From the NCBI GenBank assembly GCA_963082875.1, contig OY720099.1, forward strand, positions 5,580,001-5,644,000: DNA of 64,000 nt. The letters run 5' to 3'. Shown in pieces: positions 47,901 through 58,700 of this stretch. The notes under the pieces are model-generated. The model did not search any database, was not told the DNA's origin, and worked only from the letters and a program-made list of their open reading frames with translations. Each line of letters begins with the position of its first letter. The stretch's first letter is position 1. The stretch is from Corella eumyota. Lineage: Eukaryota > Chordata > Ascidiacea > Phlebobranchia > Corellidae. Position numbers and translations under genes: made by a program.

Positions 47901-50885
47901 AAGGTATTAATTGCGACTGTTTTTTTATAGGTTTATGCATAACAGAATATCACTTGTTGATCTGTTCAGACCAAAGTTGCTTTTAACACTGGGATATTAA
48001 GACAATTGTTTTTTGGTTTGGCAGGAGTATGAACCATTAATAGCAATTTACCTAAGGGTACTACAACATATAAGCAAGTATAATAAAACATATTTGTTGT
48101 TAGTTGTTTGTAGCTACAGTTGCCGAACAAGGTGGTGTTTTAGACCAGAGTTCACAAGAGTATGGACACATGAAAGAACTCGCCCGACGGTTTGCCTTAA
48201 CTTTTGGTTTGGATCTTGTTAAAACAAGGGAAGCAGTCGGTGAATTGCACAAGTAATATAATAAACCAAAATGCAAAACAAATTCAAAAAAATTTGGGTC
48301 CATTTTTTAAAAATATTTTTATTTTAGAAATGGAATCTTGTTTTCTCTGAAGCGGGATGAAGGAGAATATAACGAGTCATCTGCGCCGGTTAATTTGGGT
48401 TTTCTCGGAATATTGGTAGAGTTTTCTGCAAAACTGATGAAACAAGATAAAAAAACAATGTAAGTAACACATTTTTTTGTAAGAATACAAATTCATTTTT
48501 TTGTAGCAGTTTTTAAATTAAAATTCTAAAAATTGTAAACTTAAATTCTAGATAGTCTAAAGCCTTACTCTTATTTCTACCTTTTTTTTCACTAAAAAGA
48601 AGCCAAAAGTTAAATCATTAAAGTCTCAAAAAAGGTTAACTAAATCAATTGTGATGCTTTTTTTCTAAAATGCAGGGTTCAATATTTGGACAAACGAATA
48701 AAACCTTTCATGCTCTCAAACCAAGATCCTGCTTGGATTCCCTTGGTTTCATATCGCAGCTCACTAATACAAGGAGTAGATGATGATATCAGGGTACCTT
48801 TTAAGGTTAGCCATGTCAGCATGAGTTTTGAAATAAAAATACATAATAAAGCTTAGTGGACAGTATGTGTATGTATGTCCAATTTGAAATAAATTGAAAT
48901 ACTAATTGTTTTTGGTGTAAATTATCATTGGTATAGTCTAGTTGCAAGTGTCCATACTATTACAATTTAAATGCAGTCCATAGGGCGGGCAATTGTTAAG
49001 TGTTAATAATTCAAAAATGTAAAAATCATGCTTTACTATAAAATTTTATTAATTAATTTTAACTATAAATTTGGTATCACTAGTTGATTTCTATTTCTAT
49101 TGGCTGTTTAAACATAAAACAAAATGAAAATATTAATTATACAGGGAAAACGAGGAAGAAAAAAGAAAACTGTTGAAGAAGAATTTGAACCTCCTGCAAC
49201 TCCAGCATCTCCCGCGCTTTCTTCATCAATGTCTTCACAAGTAATTTAACTGTTATTTTTTATTGATAAATTCGTTATTTTTATTAAAAAAAAAATCATG
49301 GCCTAAACAGAACCTTTAAAGTTATTTTAGTTTTTTTTATATATTAAAAAAAAACAAATAATAATAAATTTGCGATGGTATTATATTATAGGCACCCTTA
49401 GGTCCTCCTATATTACAATCCACTATGATTAGAAGCGCAGAAGCAAACAATACAATTTCAGGCTCAGTTTCTGGGACTTCTCCAATACATTACCAGTATG
49501 TTGATTTTTTTATTTTTCAAATCATATTTATTATGTCAGGGATATTAAAAAAAAATTGTAAATCTTTTCAATTTTTGAATTTTTGATTCGTTGGCGAAAA
49601 CGTTATTATTTTTAGAAACAGTAAAGTTAAGGGAAAATATTTTTCTAGTAGAAATACAGTTGCAAAGGATAACAGAAAAAAACAACCAAAGAAAAAAACA
49701 GGAGACAGTGTAGCTAAAGAATTGTTCAAGATTCCAAAGAAGACATTTATACCAAAAAATGTTGAAAAGTCTTATCAAGTTCTTACAGAATCAAATCAAC
49801 GACATTTGACAGAATTACCAACAAGTAAAGATAGAGCAAAAAATAGATCAAGTCAGGCTTCAATTGACAAAGAAAATAATGCTGTAAACATACATGACCA
49901 AATTGGTATTGAAGTAAACAACAGCGAGAAAAAGAAGGATTCGGATGACCAATCTATTGAAGATTTAAATGAGAAGACTAAAACCAATAAAAAAGCAGCG
50001 GAAATTTCAGATACGGGTTTCGGATTTCAGCTAGATGACCCTTTTAAAAATATCGATACAAGCTATTTATCGTGGATTAATAATTCCTCTAGCGAAGGCG
50101 AAGATAGTGAAAGTGAGAAAAGTGATTTTGAAAGTCATCTTAACAAATTTGAAACGTTGCGAAGGGTGCAAAATGACAAGTCTATCAGAAAGAAGATAGC
50201 TGGTCTTAGAGAAAAGAATATCATGCAGAGTGATACAGATGACATGTGTCTTGATAAGTTAAATGCTAGTATGCACAGGTTAAGAAGTATTTCAGTTGAC
50301 GAAGAGAGTTCAGATGATCCAGGTCACTTCTATTTTAAGAGGCCCAAAGCAAATTTTCGAACTAAAAAAAGAAAAAGGTACAATGAAGTTTTTGTGTGTT
50401 GTAAAGTATTTTCTCATTAATCTGTATTTAAAAAAAAATTTAAAAATTCTTTTTTTTGATGAGGTCACAACATATGCCTGGCTCTTCCCAGGTTGGCAAC
50501 CAACATGATATGAGTTATCTTCAGTCTCCACAAATGCAGCCTCAACAGCATATGTATATGCAACAAAACATGGGCCAACAACAGCAAGGAGACCAGTATC
50601 AAGGAATGTTATCGCCGCAGATGCAGCCCCATAGCATGCCACAGCAATCTCCGGTAATTTAAATTTTATAAAACTTTTAAGTTTGTAATTTTGAAAATTC
50701 TACTCTATATTATATATATTCAAAATTAAAATTTTGGCAGTCTACATGTTTATAGAGTTGAATTTTAAAATTCACAAAACTTAAAAATACATATATTTTA
50801 TATATTTAAAATTATATATTTTTTATTTTAAATAATTTTACTATTTAATGCCCAACTTCATTATTTATAGTACTATGGAACCTAA
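38926..50885 (+). CDS. STAG: Cohesin subunit STAG/SA (SCC3), 29 exons, 1423 aa
   Basis: HEAT-repeat subunit that binds the SMC1-SMC3-RAD21 cohesin ring. Exons: 38926-39006, 39317-39439, 39814-39960, 40223-40300, 40389-40515, 40670-40821, 40949-40999, 41320-41466, 41817-41995, 42533-42665, 42826-42918, 43303-43524, 43891-44063, 44220-44289, 44661-44804, 45102-45209, 45677-45730, 46031-46228, 46882-47062, 47394-47523, 47801-47903, 48104-48252, 48328-48459, 48676-48805, 49145-49240, 49392-49495, 49616-50377, 50464-50653, 50871-50885. Near-identity to vertebrate STAG is seen in [56 protein letters not shown] and [14 protein letters not shown]. An AT-hook-like KRGRKKK opens exon 25. Exon 27 (254 codons, acidic/Ser-rich) and the Gln/Met-rich exon 28 have no counterpart I know; vertebrate STAG1/2 are about 1230-1260 aa. 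AATAAA is at about 51051. Confidence 0.95.
39478..39710 (-). mobile_element. tRNA-derived SINE, degraded copy 5 (in STAG intron 2)
   Basis: Plus-strand reading gives 'tattctcgatatc' (tail), 'tagctcagcaaaat', 'tgtttatagca', and the head 'gcactgggaattgaacctttgaccc', which is the complement of the family's B-box region. The middle of the element is largely diverged. Confidence 0.6.
42297..42506 (+). mobile_element. tRNA-derived SINE, copy 6 (in STAG intron 9)
   Basis: It shows 'ggtgcaattcccattgct', ATGCTGTAGCACTCTTGAGT and AAGGTGCTA, then a shortened body, 'aagtctgggctctg', 'ttaggctgtaaagtcagcctttt' and 'aaggatataaat'. It lies 27 bp before the exon 10 acceptor region. Confidence 0.75.
43560..43803 (-). 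mobile_element. tRNA-derived SINE, copy 7 (in STAG intron 12)
   Basis: Reverse orientation: tail 'tctttatggtcgatgtgaga', then 'accctgaccaaatcttgagtt', 'gcaccttacttaagtcac', and the head 'gcagtgggaatcaaaccaatgacc' with the complementary B-box. It begins within 40 bp of the exon 12 donor. Confidence 0.8.
44315..44562 (+). mobile_element. tRNA-derived SINE, copy 8 (in STAG intron 14)
   Basis: It has a tRNA-like head 'gcattgtagtggtcagaac', B-box-like 'tgttcaacccccact', 'atgctgtagcgcacttaagt', 'atactgggtcgaagtaac' with a small internal duplication 'tgatgatgtta', and the tail 'aaggataaataaat'. It starts 25 bp after the exon 14 donor and is well preserved. Confidence 0.85.
45755..45965 (+). mobile_element. 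tRNA-derived SINE, degraded copy 9 (in STAG intron 17)
   Basis: Family words retained are 'agcagttgttagaacacttta', 'ttgatttccactgct', 'aactcctgctgaac', 'taagcaagtgttaccctatgttta', 'gctgtaaagttggcctttt' and 'ggggataaaata'. The middle is shortened. Confidence 0.7.
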
Positions 50886-52114
50886 AGATCCTGTCTAAAG
50901 AAAAGAACGAGATTGTTTTACTTAAAAAATTAGGTTAAAACATGTAAATATGTTAGTTTGGTTGTTTGTGTCCTTCAAAAACTTTGTTGTAACAGTTGAT
51001 AAAGTTTTGGAGTATTTTTGTTTTTTTTTCAGCTGTTTTTATGTTATTGTTAATAAATCATATTAAATAACAATTCTTTGTTAAAGTATGATAATGATAT
51101 TTCGTGTTAGGATTGCCCCTTACATAAAAAAGGAATTGGTATGTAGTACTATCTAATTGGGTAGATTTTACTGGGTTTAAATTTATAGAATTTGATAACA
51201 TATCTATGTTCTAAATTTGAAACACTTAATTTTATTTTTAGTAGTATAAAAAAATTCTATGTTATTTATTTTTAGTAGCAACAAAAGACAAAATTAACAA
51301 ATTGAAATTGAACAGCATTTTTTTATAAGTAGAATTCATTTTTAGAAATGATAAAAGCAGCAATTTCGTCTAATACACTATTTGAGCATTAAACAAGCAA
51401 ATTTTATTACTAGAACATTTAATTATTGGTGAAAAAAGTAATTTGTAATGCAAACATAAAAAAAGGCCGGTTTCGAACTTTTAAGTTTCAGTAACCAAAA
51501 TATTTTTCCTGGACATAAATGAATAATGTAATAAATACATAATTAGAACATAAATATAAATACTAATATTTATACATCATTTGGGGGCGAAAAATCCTAA
51601 TCTCATTACACTACTAGAAATTTGTATGCACCGTCATCAACAAAATATAAAGTTAATTCCAGTTTAATGCTTCTATTGAATTGGCACTGCAAGATTTAAT
51701 CACATACTAAGAGTACACACCATTTGTTGTATTATTTTATGCTAACATCTTAAGTTAGATAATGTAACATATTTAGCATTTTGCTTTGGATTGATATTAA
51801 TTTTGAAATGGTCAAGGCATCTTAAATACCCCTGTTTAAATAAAACATTTTAACACCAAATTTTATCCTGCTAATTTACCCAAGAAACATTATTATTAGT
51901 ACATAAATGATTAAAATTTTTATGGCCATACTACTTTAATACTTGTGATATTAACAATACCAAAATTGAACAATTATTATTTTAATATGTATCTTAGCAA
52001 GATTGTTTTAAAGGCCAATTCCTTAAATGTTCGACAAAATTGTGCTTTTTTAGGGATAGCAAAGACCATGAAAAAAACCTTTGAAGATAATCGCAAAGGT
52101 CAACTAAAATGGAG
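50886..52114. other. Convergent 3' flanks of STAG and M-Ras
   Basis: STAG 3' UTR ends probably near AATAAA at about 51051. The rest should hold the M-Ras 3' UTR, read on the minus strand; several TTTATT words (for example at about 51235-51275 and 51403) could be its polyA signal. No gene is seen. Confidence 0.45.
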
Positions 52115-53587
52115 TTACAAGATATTACAACATCTCTTTTTTTCATCAGTGTTTCCGTTAGTTGAGGCAGGTTGATTGCCTTGCAGTCTAAATTGGAAAC
52201 AAATTAAAGTCAAACAAAATTTTTGTATTTCTTATACGGGTTAAACAGTTATTTTTCCAAAATACAATATACTCAAAAATTGAAAACATTTTAAAATATT
52301 ACCTTTTAATAATAACAAGTTACAAAAAAAATATCAAAATAATTGCTAAACAATTTTTTATTAATCTTTCATTGAATAAATATGAGAATTTTGGGAAGAT
52401 ATTTACCTGATAATTCTAACTACATCTTGGAATGCCTTGTCAACATTTCGTGGAGGATCTTTTGCACTTGTTTCAATATAAGGAATCTGCAAAATAATCA
52501 AGAAAAAAAAATAAGAACTGTTCAGTAAAGAAGGTTAAATAAAATTGATATTTTGACTTGGGAGCAGTGGGAATCAAGCCTGGGACATTGTCCTGTGCTT
52601 TTACAACTGCGTCCCACAGTCTATTTTTATACTTACACCAAATTGTTTGGCCATTTCTTTTCCTTCCTCTTCTTGCACTACCCTTTGATGAACTAAATCT
52701 ACTTTGTTGGCAACTAATAATGCAGGAAATCTAGTTCTGAAAACAGTATTAGTTTTAGTTGTTGTTTCTTAATAAAAAAAATGTTTTGTAAAAACTTTTT
52801 TAATAATTTGCTTTTTAATAAGGCAAAAAAATGTTTGTATTCTGAAGGCATAAACAACCTTATATTTTAACTACTTACTCGTCTTTTACTCTTAAAATAA
52901 GATCATGAAATTCTGGAACATGATCATAACTAGCTCGATCTGTAACACTGTACACAATAAGAAATCCATCACCTGCAAATAATAAAAAAATAAAATATTA
53001 AGGGTTACTTATGTAACAAATTGCATTAAAAAATGTAATTCTTTTGGTGTTAACCTGTTCGCATATATTGTTCTCTCATTGTACTAAACTCTTCTTGGCC
53101 AGCAGTGTCTAATACTAAATAAAAATATTAAAAAAGCATTATTAATTTGCACAAGGTTTTAAATATTATAACAAGGGGGTGTTATTGTTTCAGTGTATTT
53201 TTCTAATGACAAAACACGAAAATTAGGTAAAACTTTAGTTATCCATTTAATAATTGAACTTACTAATATTCGTATTGGTACTTATATGAATATTGTTGTT
53301 AAAATATTTAGCAGTTAATGTACTACAAATTTTCACAGTTTAACAACACAAATTACTCTACACTGTTTATTGCAAAAAAAATGTCAAATTATACCATCTA
53401 ATATACACCACTGCCCATCAATATCGGTGTGTTGAATATAGGAATCTTCAATAGTTGGGTCATATTCTTCAACAAACATCTTTTGAAAAAATTGAATGGT
53501 AAGTGCACTTTTACCCACACCACCATCACCAACCACGACCAACTTGTAGGTCATAAGATTCTCGGTTTGGTTTGGAACGGCAGCCAT
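52115..53587 (-). CDS. MRAS: M-Ras small GTPase (6 exons, 199 aa)
   Basis: Membrane-anchored Ras-family switch; in vertebrates it acts with SHOC2-PP1 to activate RAF. Exons in transcript order: 53587-53395, 53114-53055, 52972-52879, 52736-52637, 52486-52407, 52187-52115; phases join. The P-loop GDGGVGKS is at residues 20-27, switch I is YDPTIEDSY (42-50), switch II is [19 protein letters not shown], the guanine-specificity motif is NKVD, and the last loop is ETSAK. The N-terminal extension of about ten residues before [11 protein letters not shown] and the IQFFQKMF sequence fit M-Ras better than H/K/N-Ras or R-Ras. The short basic tail ends [10 protein letters not shown]: a CAAX box with terminal Leu, predicting geranylgeranylation. 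Vertebrate M-Ras is 208 aa. Convergent with STAG. Confidence 0.95.
52556..52624 (-). mobile_element. tRNA-derived SINE fragment, copy 10 (in M-Ras intron 4)
   Basis: Only the head remains: 'gggagcagtgggaatcaagcc' followed by 'tgggacattgtcctgtgc' and 'actgcgtcccac'. The body and tail are missing. It lies just 3' of exon 4 in the transcript's sense. Confidence 0.55.
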
Positions 53588-55781
53588 TGTGTTTTATTAA
53601 GCAGTGGTGGCACAAAGTTTCTAAGTGTTTTTATTGCCTTAAAAGTTTTGCGTTTAAGAAAACTAGTCCAACTTCAGAAGCCTTTTCCAAACTTAACTCC
53701 AGGAAATTGCCAAGTAAAAACACGTTTAACATTTACTTAAATCATTTTATAAAATGATGTTTAACAATATTTAATTGACCACAAAGCAACATTCTAAAAC
53801 ATAAACAAGTAATAAAAAACGTATAATTCGTTCAGTTTGGTAAATTAATATTTTTTCATATGTAACTGGTATGATATTTTCGATACTATTAGAAATTGAA
53901 TTTTTTAACATTGTTTAACCATACCACGTATTTTTTTATTTTTTTCAAGTCATAATAATTAGTTTACATTTCTACAAGCCTAGTGTTTTACAATAAAGCA
54001 CATTTAAACTAATTTTAACAACTGCTTGAAATAAACATACACACTCAGTTTCGTACTCAGGTAATGAATTTAATTCGAGTAACTCACGCAAATTCACAAG
54101 CCCAAAAAGATTATTTTAAAGGTAATCACACCGCGCAATCGTACACTCAAAATACCCACACCCAACAACTACGTTGAACATTGATTTTGTATAAAAACAG
54201 CCCCGCTAGTGGCGCAAAATGACTTATATAGCCGAAATAGCTCATACACAAAAATACTATAATATATTTTTAAAACCCATTTCAATTTAATGGAACTTTT
54301 TTAACAACTCATGTATTCCACACGTTTGTGTAACTTAAAAAAATTACTTTCATGTTTTACAACATGACATTATTAATGCATAAAAATAAATAAAAAAGAA
54401 ATCATTTTGAAAATACGAAGGCTCAGATAAGTCGGTAGGTTATGGGTTTAAAAATAGTAAAATTGCCCAAGTGATTTGTTAGAGCCACACAGCACCTCAA
54501 TAAGAGAATTTTTTGTTTATTTTAAACTATTGCTTAAAAACGTGAGAGAATGTAAAATAAGAGTTACCTGAAAACACAAATTTTAATTTTTTTATGTTTG
54601 TTCATGGGACAACGTTAAGTTATTGTTTATCAGAAAATTATATCCAATCAGCTGATAAGTAAATATTCAATCAGCTGATAAACGAACAATGTTTTTATTG
54701 TTACGATTTTTTGTAATAAGGTAATCATTGTATCCATGAAAGTTATATAGTTACGTAACAATGAGTTAAGTTTTGTATAAAATTGTCTACATTTTTGGAA
54801 TTTGTTACCGATCGTTTTTTAGTGGTATGTGATAGACATTTCATTTTACAAGGATTTTAGAAATTTAAAAAGGGTTTGTAAGCAGAAGGGAAATGTTTAA
54901 TGTTGGGTCTGGCATATGGGCAAAAGATTATCGGTCTGGGTATTGATTAAGTTTAAATAAGTCTATTAATAAAACTAATATTTAAAACTGAAACTGCCAG
55001 CTATTGTTAAATTAAGAATTTAAAGATAAAGTCGACATTTTAACAACAGAAGCAAATAAAAAATTGTTTTTATTTGAAAACGAAAATAAAGAAAATCGAC
55101 AAGAAAAAGTAAGCAAATTGTAAATACTTTTTGTAAAAAAAAACTTATTGTAAACATGCATGCTTATTGTTACATTTTAAAAATGGCTCTTTTATTTAAA
55201 ACGTTGTATTTTTGTACTATTTATGCCTTCTTTGCGGCGGGGAGCCTCTGCCCCGCTCTAACAATAAATCCCCGTAGCGTGATAGGCTAGAAAAGTAGCT
55301 GAAAGTAGCAGAACAGATTAAGTTTTCACTTTAGAAAAAAGCTTTTTTTTTAAGATAACTAATATTAAATAAATTTATATCAGATAAGTGGTATTTGTAA
55401 CGAATACACCATTTATTAAGCTAAATTGTTCGTTACAATTTATCGCTAAATCTCATCTGTAGCGTAAAAGTCAAAGTTTTTTTTATATCAGAAATGTAAT
55501 CAGATCCTAACGTAAACACTCTTATGTTAAATAATCGTAAGTAAACAAAGTTTAAATAAGCGCACTTATGCGTGATTAATTAGGTTCAATATTTGGTTAA
55601 CAGCTTAAGAAAATATGGCCGGTTGTATTTATTTTATTGTGTAGTACGATTTAATTAATTTGACATCACATTATTTTTAACAACAACAAAAAATTAGTTC
55701 TAAATATGTAAATGAAACCAAAACGCAAGAGAAAATAGATAAACGAAAAGGCAAGTCTGTATTTTTATTGTAGTAAAGGTA
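53588..55781. other. Divergent intergenic region, M-Ras and CHST
   Basis: Upstream DNA of two divergent genes; no coding frame is supportable. It has a more CpG- and C-rich patch at about 54050-54230 and a pair of identical 14-bp words around CAGCTG at 54645 and 54668. TTATTGTAG|TAAAGGTA just before the CHST start is an acceptor-like context. Confidence 0.45.
54645..54681 (+). promoter_or_regulatory. Two direct copies of CAATCAGCTGATAA
   Basis: Identical 14-mers at 54645-54658 and 54668-54681 are 23 bp apart, start to start, each centred on the E-box CAGCTG with the near-palindrome ATCAGCTGAT. They lie between divergent genes, 1.06 kb upstream of M-Ras and 1.1 kb upstream of CHST. A paired bHLH site is possible; so is a chance duplication. 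Confidence 0.35.
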
Positions 55782-58700
55782 ATGATGCCCCGAAAACTTT
55801 TTTTTGTAATAGTAACTTTGTCGTTTGTTACAATCCTTTTGTTGTACCTTTCTCTCACTGATAAAACCTCAATGCGAGTCTTGTTTGCTCAAAAAGAAAG
55901 CAAAATAAATAAAGATAAATTAACGAACAAAAAACAAACAGTGGAAAAAGAAATCGTTAAGAAGTTTAAGCCTAAACCAAATTTAAATAAAGAAAAGACC
56001 AGTAATTCAATTCTGCAAACTGTGAATAAACCAATTCAGAAGGTAATGTATTTCGTTTTTATTTGATTTATAAACCCTTTCATCCTACACTAGGTAAGGT
56101 CCACGATTCGATCCCCAGTGATCTTATGCTGTAGCACCCTTAAATAAGGCGCTATAAACGGTATGAACTTCTGTTGAGCCAACAGCATAATTATTAAGCA
56201 ATAATATTCCAAACTGCCAAAAGGCATCCCAAGACTGGGTCGGAGTAACAGTTTTTACTGTATGTTTGGGTCATGCCTTTGACCTTTCCACATCAAGGAT
56301 TAAAATATATACAAAAAAATGTCTTATTAGCTCATGACCTTTATAGGTTCCACTGAATATTCTATTACTTTTACGGGGTACCTATAAAATATACTGAATC
56401 AAATTACATGGAATGTATATCAAATAGTTATCTAAAGAATCAAGTGTATATTAATTTAATAATAAATGCATAAATTAAATCCTAACCCTAATTTCTTACC
56501 TATTCAGAATACACATATTAAATACAATCTATTCAACTCATTTGATTCTGTAAGGGTACTGCTTTTATGGCTCTAAAAAAATTTATTTTTACAGGGGGAT
56601 TTACATATAAAGCCAAACATTGTTCCTCCAATCTATAGAAATGATCAGCAAGCATTTCAAAAGTATCTTGAATATTTACAATTAACTGAGAAGGAATTAC
56701 CATTACTAAATAAAGCTGTTATTCTTTTAACAAATTATAGATCTGGTAAGCTTGTTGGATTTATTGATAAACACATTTATCCTATATGTTAATACACTTT
56801 AATTATTTTTATAGATTGTTTAGGATAATCTTTATATGTTTTAAGTATCTATTTTATATACTAGTAGGTAAATGCTTCAAAACTACATAGGGGCGTTTGT
56901 TTAATGTCTACTTCATCCAAAAAGTCTTTAGTAAAGCAGTAATTGTAGTTTCCCCAGTTGATCCCAAAAAGCTTTTAAGCGTATTCAAGCCAAATTAAAT
57001 CCCCAAAATACTAAAAAAGGGAGCTATAGAATTGGCTTGGGTTATCTAAAGTAACTTTACGATTAGGCTGTTTAGTAAGCTTTCTTGTATCAAAAAGAAA
57101 TAAAATTGACAAAAAATTATATCAATTTTTTTTTGAAATCTTTTATAAAGCCATATACATAAAGTTGTTTATATAGAAACTTTATGCAAAAATCAATTGC
57201 CCATTTATTTAGGTTCATCTTTTGTTGGAGAATTTTTTAATCAACATCCAGATATATTTTATTCCTTCGAACCTTTAATAGCAATATCGTATCATGATTC
57301 GTGTACACATAACATTCCTATGAAGCAAAAGCTTTTGGCTGACTTTTCACAATGCATTATTCCAAACTATAAGAAGTATTGGCTAAGTAAGTCGGTTCTT
57401 TTTTTTTAATTGATATTCACAACTAAATTAGAAAGTATTAAGGACTAGTCAAACGTGTTTACTGTTAAATTGAGCTATTATTTTCACCTTTTTGCCTTTG
57501 GGCTAGTTATTGTTAAATTATTGAGGTTCTAAAATTACGTTGATTAACTTACTTAAATAAAGGTTTGTTAAACTATTTGTAACAAATTAAATATTTTATT
57601 TGGTATTGCTGGCTTAATATAAAAAAAAATTCAGGTATGCCCAAAAATTTGCGAGCTCCGGAAAGTATTCGGAATATTTATACTTGCACACAGAAAAAAT
57701 TTTGTTTTATTCCATTCACGAAAGGACTTTGCGACGAAATGCATTGTCCAAGGAGCGAACTTCGAAATAACTCGTAAGTCTTTTAAAAAAACACTTTTGC
57801 TGGATTTATACCCGTTTTTTCTATATTAATTTGCCTGCTTGTCACAAGTAGTTTTTTTATTTTAAAAAACTTAGGCAAGTTAGGCATGCCTTACTCATGT
57901 AGCTTTATTAAATATAAACAATAAATATATTGGTATACCAATCATGACATTGAGTTACGAACCTAAATGTTTTGAAGTAAAGCCACACCAATGCCGCATT
58001 ATATGCCCTTTGGGCCGGCATTTACAAATAGCAAAAACACCCTGCAAAAGCACACCGTTTTCTGTTAAATATATAGCCTATCACTTTATAGTGATTTAAA
58101 AAATAATAATTGAAATTTAAGCAACTAATTAAATTTTGTGTATTTCAAAAAAATATTAAAACATCATTTAACTTCAATTCACAGAAAAGTTTTTGATTGC
58201 TGGAGGGAATGTGGAGATATAAACCCCAACATTGTAGGAAATATGTGCAGGCGAAAATCTTTGGTTGCTTTAAAACTGATCAGATTGTGCAATATTATGG
58301 ACCTTGAAACTTTAATCACAGACTACAACATTGATTTAAAGGTATTGGCTTTAAATTTTGCAAATAAAATTAATTTTCTTTTTTATCTTTGATGTATTAT
58401 AGCCTACATTAGTAATACCCAGATTTGCAAAAAGAAATCTAGGCTAGAGTTTTCTGTTAGTTATGTTTAGTAATAACGATATATTTCGATTTTAAAGTCT
58501 CTTGTATAAATGCATCTTTCTTTTCATATTTTAACATCATTACATTTATTATTAACAACTTTCTAAGAAATAGACCATGCAAAAAAAGAATTTTCTAAAA
58601 AAATATATTTGAAGTAAATATAAAAAAATATTTTAGGTTGTCCACTTAATTCGGGATCCACGTGGCATTGCAGCATCTCGGTTGCAACTTCATTCTGGCC

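Noticed and set aside
48013-48063. A possible extra STAG exon ([11 protein letters not shown]) after exon 21, bounded by TTTGGCAG
   Set aside because: Its donors do not keep phase into the next exon. Splicing 47903 directly to 48104 gives [15 protein letters not shown], which aligns with vertebrate SLQQLFNE(L/M)IQENG.
50310-50642. 110-codon minus-strand frame opposite STAG exons 27-28
   Set aside because: It spans an intron and lies antisense to a Gln/Met-rich coding exon whose composition leaves the reverse frame open by chance.
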